From NCBI GenBank assembly GCA_019747455.1, contig JAIEQT010000118.1, positions 1 through 5,543 of the forward strand: 5,543 nt of DNA. Reading direction: 5' to 3'. The stretch is from Chitinophagaceae bacterium. Its GTDB lineage: Bacteria > Bacteroidota > Bacteroidia > Chitinophagales > Chitinophagaceae. Position numbers and translations under genes: made by a program. The notes beneath the pieces were generated by a model. That model saw only the letters and a program-made list of their open reading frames with translations. It did not search any database and was not told the DNA's origin. Positions 1 through 5,078 of this stretch are shown here, piece by piece (positions within the stretch are counted from its first letter, which is position 1; each line of letters begins with the position of its first letter).

Positions 1-246
1 GATATTCGTATAGTCTGGTTGTTAGCTTCATTAGGTATAAATACTAGCTCAAAAAGCCGATGAAAAAAGTTTAGTTCGTTAGAAAATTCAGAACTTTGTT
101 TTGTCTGCGAAGTAACAGCACTTAATGAAGGTTTGCTATGCGGCAAATACCTGATTTTGTTTTTATTTCACGGTGTTTTATAAAAACATACCGAATACAT
201 CAATCTTCGCAGTTATCCTACTACACCAATTAACCTCCTTATTGGT
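1..246. other. Left-edge AT-rich stretch with no supported gene
   Basis: I see no convincing coding region here. The minus strand is open without a stop from about position 165 to the left edge, but that frame has no ATG, so it could only be a gene fragment or chance. An imperfect hairpin sits at 171-193. An 8-bp inverted repeat, CTGCGAAG (105-112) and CTTCGCAG (205-212), flanks it at a distance. No TAnnTTTG promoter element is seen on either strand. Confidence 0.5.
171..193. repeat. Imperfect hairpin upstream of the small ORF
   Basis: CGGT plus GTTTT (171-179) can pair with AAAAC (183-187) and ACCG (190-193). This makes 9 bp with a 3-nt ATA loop and a 2-nt bulge. Neither strand has a T-run directly after it, so it does not look like an intrinsic terminator. 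Its function is unknown. Confidence 0.4.
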
Positions 247-462
247 ATGAAAAATAAAATAGATAAATCCAATGCATTGGATCGCATGCTAGATTTTGCA
301 AGCACTTCTGAATGGAAAGAAATCTTATGGTTATGGTATAGTAGTACTGTTACCGGTAGCTACTTAAAAGAAAGTACGAGAAAAGAGCGATCAGAAATAA
401 AGATGGCTTTCGAATTATTGAATAACCTAATGGATGAAATTGGTCGGGGAAAAGAAAAATGA
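247..462 (+). CDS. Small hypothetical protein, 71 aa
   Basis: I do not recognise this protein. It is short, charged and probably helical, with no signal peptide or membrane segment. A Trp/Tyr-rich patch (WKEILWLWY, residues 23-31) is followed by a Lys/Glu-rich C-terminal half ending in a helix-like segment (MAFELLNNLMDEI). It starts with ATG and ends with TGA. There is no Shine-Dalgarno sequence; the bases before the ATG instead form a 6-bp inverted repeat, ACCAAT (225-230) with ATTGGT (241-246), ending flush against the start codon. Its stop overlaps a possible 23-codon ORF. The residue mix looks protein-like rather than random, but it is an orphan in a gene-poor stretch, so it may be a real small cytosolic protein, a remnant or a chance ORF. 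Confidence 0.45.
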   Translation: MKNKIDKSNALDRMLDFASTSEWKEILWLWYSSTVTGSYLKESTRKERSEIKMAFELLNNLMDEIGRGKEK

Positions 463-530
463 TGCTACAAACTGGTCGTGATTTTAGCAAAATAAAAAAT
501 AAATCGACAAAACAAGAGCTTCAAGAATAA
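459..530 (+). CDS. Possible 23-codon ORF overlapping the small gene
   Basis: ATG at 459 overlaps the TGA (460-462) of the preceding 71-aa ORF in the ATGA arrangement used for translational coupling, and a second ATG follows at 462. The frame gives a polar 23-residue peptide (MMLQTGRDFS..., ending KQELQE) and stops with TAA at 528-530. The preceding gene ends with an A/G-rich stretch that could help re-initiation. I recognise no family. It may equally be a chance extension or the +1-shifted tail of a formerly longer gene. Confidence 0.15.
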   Translation: MMLQTGRDFSKIKNKSTKQELQE

Positions 531-533
531 AAA

Positions 534-582
534 TGTAAGTATTTGATTACAAATTACTTATAATTAATATTTGAATATTAAT
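534..582. repeat. Two abutting hairpins
   Basis: The first hairpin pairs TAAGTA (536-541) and TTTG (542-545) with CAAA (550-553) and TACTTA (555-560). It has a 4-nt ATTA loop and one bulged T, and a G-T and a T-A pair extend it to 534-562. The second starts at the next base: ATTAATATT (563-571) is the exact reverse complement of AATATTAAT (574-582). Both carry TTTGA at or near the apex. They lack a following T-tract and GC-rich stems, so they are unlikely to be intrinsic terminators. They could be protein-binding palindromes or structured RNA. Confidence 0.5.
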
Positions 583-720
583 AAAAGGTAACTGAAGAAT
601 ATCAGTCAAAAAAATAAAAGTAACGCTTGTTAGGTTTCTGTAAAATCATCAACTTTATATTACCCCAAAATCTAATTCGTACCTGAATGTCAAGAACATT
701 TCATATAAACTTGCACACAG

Positions 721-739
721 ATAAGCGTATCTCGCTTAT
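721..739. repeat. 7-bp hairpin upstream of the lipoprotein gene
   Basis: ATAAGCG (721-727) and CGCTTAT (733-739) are exact reverse complements around a 5-nt loop TATCT. It lies about 85 bases before the lipoprotein start, either in its 5' untranslated region or its promoter region. No T-run follows. It could be an operator or an mRNA structure. Confidence 0.4.
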
Positions 740-824
740 AGCTATTCCTAGTTATATACGGATACTGCTTAAACGTGGATTTTTATTAATTTATTTTAAT
801 TACAGACGAAAAAAAATTTACCCT

Positions 825-1484
825 ATGTCTCGTTTACTAACAGGCATTGTATTAATCGCCGTAATTTTCTTCAGTGCCTGCTCAGGCGGTAACCACGCCT
901 CGAGTTCCAAAGGATACTTGAAAAGTAGTGCCCCGCAGAACAACCCTAATACAAACAACGCCTACACCCCGGCTAATTCGGCTCCAATCATAGATAAGAG
1001 CCAGTATATACCCTTTTCGCGGGAACTGCAAATGAAATTATCTGCCTATAATGTAGATGTAAAGAGGGTGCAATTTTACATCGACCAGAAGCTGGTACTT
1101 ACACGCAATTTAGATAGTGCAAAGGCAGAAGTAAAATCTGGTACTATTAGCTTTACCAATGGAAAACTAATCAATGAGATTATTATTCCGGCATATACCC
1201 CTGGCATTGTAGAATCAGCCGATATGAACGGTATCCGTGTAAGTTTTGAAAACGGCAGTTCTTTCTTATTCGTGCCTGCGGAAGATGATGATAAATTTGT
1301 AATTGCAGGAAATAACTGGGATAATGGCACTGTGGAAGTAATTTATGATAAAGGTGTTTATCGTGCATCTAGCGGCTCTTCGAATATTAGTGTAGCCGAT
1401 GTACGTTTGGTGGTTAAGCTCACCGATGTAAATAAGAGCGATAAGAAAACCCGTACCCTACCCGGCAGGAAATTGGGTTTATAA
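825..1484 (+). CDS. Predicted lipoprotein of unknown function, 219 aa
   Basis: The chosen ATG at 825 gives a classic lipoprotein signal: MSR, a hydrophobic stretch (LLTGIVLIAVIFF), then a lipobox-like FSAC with the lipidated Cys at residue 19. An earlier in-frame ATG at 687 would bury this signal behind 46 mostly basic and hydrophobic residues, so I reject it. After the Cys comes a Ser/Asn/Pro/Ala-rich linker (about 20-55). A compact domain follows (about 60-200), rich in predicted strands, with RVQFYIDQKLVLTR at 81-94, a strand-turn pattern GIRVSFENGSSFLFVP at 136-151 and a basic tail. The protein is probably anchored in the inner or outer membrane on the periplasmic side. I see no catalytic motif and no known family. 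It is a single gene, ending 22 bases before a strong terminator and convergent with the next gene. Confidence 0.85.
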   Translation: MSRLLTGIVLIAVIFFSACSGGNHASSSKGYLKSSAPQNNPNTNNAYTPANSAPIIDKSQYIPFSRELQMKLSAYNVDVKRVQFYIDQKLVLTRNLDSAKAEVKSGTISFTNGKLINEIIIPAYTPGIVESADMNGIRVSFENGSSFLFVPAEDDDKFVIAGNNWDNGTVEVIYDKGVYRASSGSSNISVADVRLVVKLTDVNKSDKKTRTLPGRKLGL

Positions 1485-1506
1485 ATTTTTTAATCCTTGC
1501 CGTATG

Positions 1507-1536
1507 AGCCCCCGACAAACTAGCCGGGGGTTTTTT
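1507..1536 (+). terminator. Intrinsic terminator of the lipoprotein gene
   Basis: A GC-only 6-bp stem, CCCCCG (1509-1514) with CGGGGG (1525-1530), encloses a 10-nt loop and is followed at once by six T (1531-1536). A G-T and an A-T pair can extend the stem outward. On the minus strand no T-run follows the stem, so it serves mainly the plus-strand gene. The last T of the T-tract region lies in the TAA stop codon of the convergent gene (1535-1537). Confidence 0.9.
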
Positions 1537-2467
1537 ATTTTGTAAAATCAAACAGTGTAGCAGTAAAAACAGCCCTTTCCCGCTTTTTAAATATGACATC
1601 CCAATTCCCCTTGTAACGCAAAACCTTAGGAACTAGCAGGTCGCCGATTCGGGTCATCTCAACTTCCATATTCACATCAAAATCATAAACACCTGCCTTA
1701 TAACTTAAGGCATAATTCCTGGCCAACACCTCCAGTGTTTTCATATCGAACCAGGTTACCATTTGATCAACCACCACTTTATCATCTTTAATAAAACTCA
1801 AATTTTCTTTCGGCGTGATAGCAAAAACATAAGCTAAAGCTCCCTTAAATTCTACAATATCCAATCGATAATCATATAAACGATGTGCACGATCATCATA
1901 TAGATCTAACTTATCCCCAATAAAGGGTATGCCAGGAATTTTTTTTCCGGGATTAAAGAATAACATTTTTAATTGCTCTTTATGCTTCTCCATCCCTTTT
2001 TTATCTGATAGGTTACGCATACGACCCTTTACTATATTATCTTCTCCACAAACCATGCCTTTGGTAAAAAATAAAGAAGCATACAGTTCAGGTGTAGTGT
2101 AATTATAATTTTTTTTCGAGTCGTAAAAGTCGCCTGTAGTTTTTTCTTCCAATACTTCCATGGTTCTACAGCCATTAACCCTTTTTTGTTTTGTTTTACT
2201 CAATAAGGAAGCTTGTACAGCTCCTTTTTTGTCTAACATGTCGATACTGTTATATGCAGAAAACCCAAGCACCCGAAGATTACGAAAGGCTTTATAAAAA
2301 CTAGTGTCTTCCTTTATTTGAGCAAGAAGTCTTTTATAATCAAAATTATTTCTTACAACTACTTCTGATAAGGTAAATCTTTTTTCATCGATAATAACAG
2401 TGGTATCCTGCCCAAAAATTTTTCCGCAAGTAACTAAGAAAAAGAAAAAAAATAGTCGTTTTGTCAT
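1535..2467 (-). CDS. Secreted protein of unknown function, 310 aa
   Basis: It begins MTKRL, five Phe and LVTCGKIFGQ, a signal peptide probably cleaved after Gly19, leaving Gln as the first mature residue as is common in Bacteroidota. A Cys at 14 is preceded by Thr, a poor lipobox, so I favour plain export. The mature N-terminus contains FTLSEVVVR, which resembles the LxEVVV edge that follows carboxypeptidase-like regulatory domains in this phylum; that is only a resemblance. The C-terminal third (from about VVDQMVTWFDMKTLEVLAR) reads as alternating beta strands, recalling LolA-like or outer-membrane-associated beta proteins. No enzyme motif is visible. Its ATG overlaps the def stop as ATGA, so translation is probably coupled to def. 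It is the last gene of the minus-strand block. Confidence 0.8.
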   Translation of the reverse strand: MTKRLFFFFFLVTCGKIFGQDTTVIIDEKRFTLSEVVVRNNFDYKRLLAQIKEDTSFYKAFRNLRVLGFSAYNSIDMLDKKGAVQASLLSKTKQKRVNGCRTMEVLEEKTTGDFYDSKKNYNYTTPELYASLFFTKGMVCGEDNIVKGRMRNLSDKKGMEKHKEQLKMLFFNPGKKIPGIPFIGDKLDLYDDRAHRLYDYRLDIVEFKGALAYVFAITPKENLSFIKDDKVVVDQMVTWFDMKTLEVLARNYALSYKAGVYDFDVNMEVEMTRIGDLLVPKVLRYKGNWDVIFKKRERAVFTATLFDFTK

Positions 2468-3042
2468 TTGGCAAAACTCATTTTGTAATCCACTTTAATT
2501 TTACCCTTACTAATATCATTAAGTTTACCCTGCAACATCTTCTTACGCAGTGGTTTTAAATAATCGATAAAAAGTTTCCCTTCGATATGATCATATTCAT
2601 GCAATATTACCCTGGCGGTAATACCTGAAAAAGTATTCACATGCTCCACGAAGTTTTCATCCAAAAAACGAATAGTTACATTTTCTCCCCGTATAATATC
2701 TTCCCTGATTTTAGGGATACTCAAACATCCTTCGTTGTAAGCCCATTCAGCACCAGAAATAGCTTCTATTTGTGCGTTGATAAATACCTGTTTAATCCCT
2801 GGCGCATCGTTGTAATGTTGCTTTTCATCTTCCTCCATATGTTCATGAATTTGGACACTATCAACAACAAACAAACGGATATCTTTATTAACCTGCGGAG
2901 CAGCTAACCCAACACCATTGCTGGCATACATGGTTTCCCACATATCTTCAATAAATTTCGCCAATCCCGCATAATCAGCTGTAATATCTTTCGCCACTTT
3001 TCTTAAAACAGGAGCACCATAAGCAACAATAGGGAGAATCAT
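2464..3042 (-). CDS. def: Peptide deformylase
   Basis: Removes the formyl group from the N-terminal Met of nascent proteins at the ribosome, using a metal ion (Fe2+ in most bacteria). All three family motifs are present: GVGLAAPQ (43-50), EGCLSIP (104-110) and HEYDH (148-152). They give the metal ligands Cys106, His148 and His152 and the catalytic Glu149. The length of 192 aa is normal. An acidic, His-rich insertion (about 63-80) between motifs 1 and 2 makes it longer than the E. coli enzyme; I recall similar insertions in other Bacteroidota sequences. The start MILPIVAYG is the usual one for the family. A promoter lies just upstream in the 91-bp gap after ruvX, so def can be transcribed separately from the upstream genes. 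Its TGA overlaps the ATG of the secreted-protein gene. Confidence 0.97.
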   Translation of the reverse strand: MILPIVAYGAPVLRKVAKDITADYAGLAKFIEDMWETMYASNGVGLAAPQVNKDIRLFVVDSVQIHEHMEEDEKQHYNDAPGIKQVFINAQIEAISGAEWAYNEGCLSIPKIREDIIRGENVTIRFLDENFVEHVNTFSGITARVILHEYDHIEGKLFIDYLKPLRKKMLQGKLNDISKGKIKVDYKMSFAK

Positions 3043-3061
3043 CTATTCATTTTTGTGCGAG

Positions 3062-3092
3062 CAAAGGTACATGTTCAATCCGAAATCTTCAA
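3062..3092 (-). promoter_or_regulatory. Bacteroidota-type promoter for def
   Basis: Read on the minus strand, TACCTTTG (3069-3062) matches the -7 consensus TAnnTTTG exactly. A TTG (3092-3090) lies 20 nt upstream, in the range expected for the -33 element. Nineteen bases separate the element from the def ATG, implying a 5' leader of roughly 15 nt with no Shine-Dalgarno sequence but an A-rich stretch. The element type is established for Bacteroides; its use here is inferred. Confidence 0.65.
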
Positions 3093-3135
3093 TCTACAAT
3101 TTAAATTACGTACCACAGATAGGAGATTGAAGATT
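3084..3135. repeat. 12-bp inverted repeat between ruvX and def
   Basis: AATCTTCAATCT (3084-3095) is the exact reverse complement of AGATTGAAGATT (3124-3135), with a 28-nt spacer. One arm includes bases of the ruvX stop codon and the other includes the TTG of the def promoter. The heptamer GATTGAA occurs in each arm and again on the minus strand at 3080-3074. No T-run follows, so it is not a standard terminator. Confidence 0.6.
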
Positions 3136-3550
3136 ATTGATTTCTGTTTGCAAGGTACTCCTGCAACAACATTACAGCGGCTATTTGATCGATATTACCT
3201 TTAATTCGGCGATCCTTTTTTTTCATCCCCATCTCTACCATGGCCCTCACAGCCATTTTGGAAGAAAACCGTTCATCTACCGTTTGAACAGGGATACCAG
3301 GAAAATTTTTTTGTAAGGCAGCTATTGCTTTATGAACCAATGGGGTAGCATGGGTTGGTGTATCATCTAAGTTTAAAGGCTCCCCTATTAAAAAAAGTTC
3401 TACCGGTTCTTTATTACAATAACTTTTTAAATAGGGGATAAAATCTTTAGTATCGATCGTATCCAAAGCTGTAGCAATAATTTGCAAAGGATCGGTTACC
3501 GCTAATCCGGTTCTTTTTCCGCCATAATCAATACAAACTATTCTTGCCAT
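3134..3550 (-). CDS. ruvX: RuvX/YqgF family putative Holliday-junction resolvase
   Basis: A 138-aa RNase H-fold protein of normal family length. The family is annotated as a putative Holliday-junction resolvase, and its members also take part in 5'-end maturation of 16S pre-rRNA. Visible hallmarks are the N-terminal strand-loop IDYGGKRTGLAVTD (7-20) with acidic Asp8, the IGEPLN motif (55-60, usually a hydrophobic residue followed by GxP), VDERFSS (91-97) with Glu93, and a basic stretch followed by NIDQIAA (119-125) with Asp121. Asp8, Glu93 and Asp121 form the expected active-site triad. It probably acts in the cytosol. Its ATG comes 1 nt after the stop of the prenyltransferase gene, so the two are almost surely cotranscribed and probably translationally coupled. 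Confidence 0.95.
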   Translation of the reverse strand: MARIVCIDYGGKRTGLAVTDPLQIIATALDTIDTKDFIPYLKSYCNKEPVELFLIGEPLNLDDTPTHATPLVHKAIAALQKNFPGIPVQTVDERFSSKMAVRAMVEMGMKKKDRRIKGNIDQIAAVMLLQEYLANRNQ

Positions 3551-3551
3551 A

Positions 3552-4436
3552 TTACCAACCGTATTGAAAAAATAAAGAGATAATTACCAATACACCAAAA
3601 ACTACACTGGCAATTCCGTTTGCTGTCATAAATGCAATATTCACTTTACTCAAATCATCTGGTTTCACTAACCGATGCTGATAAATAAGCATTCCGATAA
3701 AAACGGCACATGCGATCCAGTAGAGCCAAAAAAAATGTCCATACCAACCGGCCATAATGATGAATACAGCGGAAACCAAGTGTAATAATTCAGATACATG
3801 TAATGCATTTTTCTTACCCAATGCAACCGGAATGGAGTGGAGTGTATATTGCTTATCAAAACCTTCATCTTGCAAGGCATAGATAATATCAAAACCACTA
3901 ACCCAGCAAATAACAGCGAAGGAAAAAAATAAAGGTAGCCAATCAAAAACACCGGTTATGGCTAAATAAGCGCCTATTGGTGCTAAGGATAAGCCAATAC
4001 CTAACACTAAGTGACACAAAGCGGTGAATCTTTTGGTATAGCTGTAAAAGAGAATGACGAATAGGGCTATAGGTGAAAGGTAAAAGCATAAGGTATTTAT
4101 AAAAAAAGTAGCTATAATGAAGCAAATACAATTAATAATGGTAAACCAAAGTACCGACTCGGCAGAAAGTATACCAGCCGGAATCTCACGAATAGCAGTA
4201 CGCGGATTAAGGGCATCAAAACTACGATCGAGGTATCTATTGAAAGCCATAGCGGCGCTTCGCGCCGTAACCATACATACCAATACTAACAAGAACTTGA
4301 AAGCCATGTTAGCCGACATAATAATTTGCAAGGATGCGCCTTTTTTGGCTGCTCCTAAAAAAAAGCCGATGCAAGCAAAGGGCAATGCAAAAATGGTATG
4401 CGAAAATTTTACTAAACTCAAATAATGTTTCACCAT
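3552..4436 (-). CDS. ubiA: UbiA-family polyprenyltransferase (quinone biosynthesis)
   Basis: An integral membrane enzyme of 294 aa that attaches a polyprenyl chain to an aromatic acid. The first Asp-rich motif is NRYLDRSFD (66-74), followed by NPRTAIREIPAG (77-88). The second is DIIYALQDEGFDKQ (183-196), with Asp183, Asp190 and Asp194. Both bind the Mg-diphosphate of the prenyl donor. About eight or nine hydrophobic segments are visible. These motifs fit the 4-hydroxybenzoate-type UbiA branch rather than MenA. In menaquinone-only bacteria this branch is linked to the futalosine route (MqnP), so mqnP is a possible name; no other pathway gene is in the window to confirm it. I chose ATG at 4436, preceded by GGAAGG with a 4-nt gap, over an upstream in-frame TTG at 4448. 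ruvX follows after 1 nt, and the methyltransferase stop lies 39 nt upstream. Confidence 0.93.
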   Translation of the reverse strand: MVKHYLSLVKFSHTIFALPFACIGFFLGAAKKGASLQIIMSANMAFKFLLVLVCMVTARSAAMAFNRYLDRSFDALNPRTAIREIPAGILSAESVLWFTIINCICFIIATFFINTLCFYLSPIALFVILFYSYTKRFTALCHLVLGIGLSLAPIGAYLAITGVFDWLPLFFSFAVICWVSGFDIIYALQDEGFDKQYTLHSIPVALGKKNALHVSELLHLVSAVFIIMAGWYGHFFWLYWIACAVFIGMLIYQHRLVKPDDLSKVNIAFMTANGIASVVFGVLVIISLFFQYGW

Positions 4437-4440
4437 ATTT

Positions 4441-4446
4441 CCTTCC
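4441..4446 (-). promoter_or_regulatory. Shine-Dalgarno-like site for the prenyltransferase
   Basis: On the minus strand GGAAGG (4446-4441) precedes the ATG at 4436 by 4 nt. This is unusual in a window whose other genes lack such sites. It supports the ATG start over the in-frame TTG at 4448, which would put this purine block inside the coding region. Confidence 0.45.
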
Positions 4447-4477
4447 AATAACTTAATAACTCAATAACCGATAACTT
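4447..4477. repeat. Degenerate 8-bp tandem repeat, about four copies
   Basis: On the plus strand the units read AATAACTT, AATAACTC, AATAACCG, then ATAACTT with one base missing. The core ATAAC recurs at spacings of 8, 8 and 7. The array fills the gap between the methyltransferase stop codon (4478-4476) and the Shine-Dalgarno-like site of the prenyltransferase gene. It is short enough to have arisen by slippage. Confidence 0.6.
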
Positions 4478-4994
4478 ACTTGCCAAACACCAACTCCCAC
4501 AAAACAATTCCCGCAGAAACAGAAACATTTAGTGAGTGCTTCATACCCATCTGCGGAATTTCGATAGCGCAATCACATATCAACAATACTTCATTACTTA
4601 CGCCATCTACCTCATTACCAAATACGATCGCTACTTTTTCAGCAACACTAAATTCTTGTAATGGAATACTACCTTCTACTTGCTCTATAGCATATATCTT
4701 ATACCCCATACCTTTTAACTTACTTACTGCTTCAACCGTTGAATGATGATAATCCCATTTCACGGTTTCTGTAGCTCCTAAAGCAGTTTTATGGATGTCT
4801 CTATGCGGAGGCTGGGGGGTAAACCCACATAAATAAATAGCTTCTGCTAAAAAAGCATCTGCTGTACGAAATACACTACCCACATTGTGCATACTACGAA
4901 TATTATCCAGTACTATCACAATGCTATTTTTCTCAGCTTGCTTGAAATCGGCTACTGTTTTGCGGTTAAGCTCCTCCATCGTCCATTTACGCAT
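4476..4994 (-). CDS. TrmH/SpoU-family RNA 2'-O-methyltransferase
   Basis: A 172-aa SPOUT-fold enzyme that transfers a methyl group from S-adenosylmethionine to a ribose 2'-OH of tRNA or rRNA. The three family motifs are present: NIRSMHNVGSVFRT (31-44), IVFGNEVDGVS (123-133) and IEIPQMGMKHSLNVSVSAG (144-162), the last forming the trefoil-knot cofactor site with Asn156. It has no N-terminal substrate-binding domain of the RlmB type and no long tRNA-binding extensions, so the RNA target cannot be named. The frame is open to an ATG at 5021, but I chose 4994: related Bacteroidota proteins, as I recall them, begin MRKLxMEEL, matching MRKWTMEEL here, and a -7 promoter element falls inside the extra nine codons. 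Another ATG lies at 4979. It is the first gene of the minus-strand block and divergent from the peptidase gene. Confidence 0.93.
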   Translation of the reverse strand: MRKWTMEELNRKTVADFKQAEKNSIVIVLDNIRSMHNVGSVFRTADAFLAEAIYLCGFTPQPPHRDIHKTALGATETVKWDYHHSTVEAVSKLKGMGYKIYAIEQVEGSIPLQEFSVAEKVAIVFGNEVDGVSNEVLLICDCAIEIPQMGMKHSLNVSVSAGIVLWELVFGK

Positions 4995-4998
4995 ATCA

Positions 4999-5006
4999 CA
5001 AAGGTA
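4999..5006 (-). promoter_or_regulatory. -7 promoter element at the methyltransferase start
   Basis: TACCTTTG on the minus strand matches TAnnTTTG exactly and is identical to the element before def. It ends 4 nt before the ATG at 4994, so transcription would start at or almost at that codon. The nearest upstream TTG is 25 nt away, longer than the usual -33 spacing, which weakens the call. Confidence 0.45.
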
Positions 5007-5078
5007 AACCCATCCACTCATATAATCTTTTCAAGCTTTTTGATACTATTCACTATTTTAAAAGCCTAAACTGTTAAC

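Larger units (their letters stand above)
463..824. other. Gene-poor AT-rich spacer containing several hairpins
   Basis: Apart from the doubtful 23-codon ORF at its start, I see no gene in these roughly 360 bases. They contain two abutting hairpins (534-582), a weak 5-bp hairpin ACTGA/TCAGT (591-606) and a 7-bp hairpin (721-739). The frame of the downstream lipoprotein is open back to an ATG at 687, but the lipoprotein signal peptide places the true start at 825. No exact TAnnTTTG element was found, so the lipoprotein promoter is not located. Confidence 0.5.

Noticed and set aside
1..63. Plus-strand 20-codon reading frame entering from the left and stopping at 61-63
   Set aside because: Too short to judge, and it lies antisense to the open minus-strand frame. 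The tail of a gene outside the window is possible but unsupported.
1..165. Minus-strand frame open for about 55 codons to the left edge
   Set aside because: It has no ATG (only a TTG at 146-144), no promoter element and no motif I recognise. A run this long can occur by chance in AT-rich DNA. The flanking sequence to the left would settle it.
105..212. CTGCGAAG/CTTCGCAG inverted repeat, 8 bp, about 92 nt apart
   Set aside because: An 8-bp match at this distance is plausible by chance. There are no flanking direct repeats or transposase to suggest element ends.
687..824. 46-residue N-terminal extension of the lipoprotein
   Set aside because: The downstream ATG at 825 begins a complete lipoprotein signal peptide, which would not work if buried behind a basic 46-residue leader.
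1291..1408. TAnnTTTG matches on the plus strand inside the lipoprotein gene (near 1291 and 1401)
   Set aside because: They lie inside a coding region with no gene start downstream, and a few chance matches are expected in AT-rich DNA.
4117..4425. Plus-strand 102-codon ORF opposite the prenyltransferase gene
   Set aside because: It is an antisense shadow of a gene with clear family motifs. The same applies to the open frames opposite the lipoprotein (1076-1368), def (2641-2907) and the methyltransferase (4480-4746 and 4887-5069).
4437..4448. TTG start of the prenyltransferase at 4448
   Set aside because: It adds only four residues and would place the GGAAGG site inside the coding sequence. 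ATG at 4436 with that site 4 nt upstream is better.
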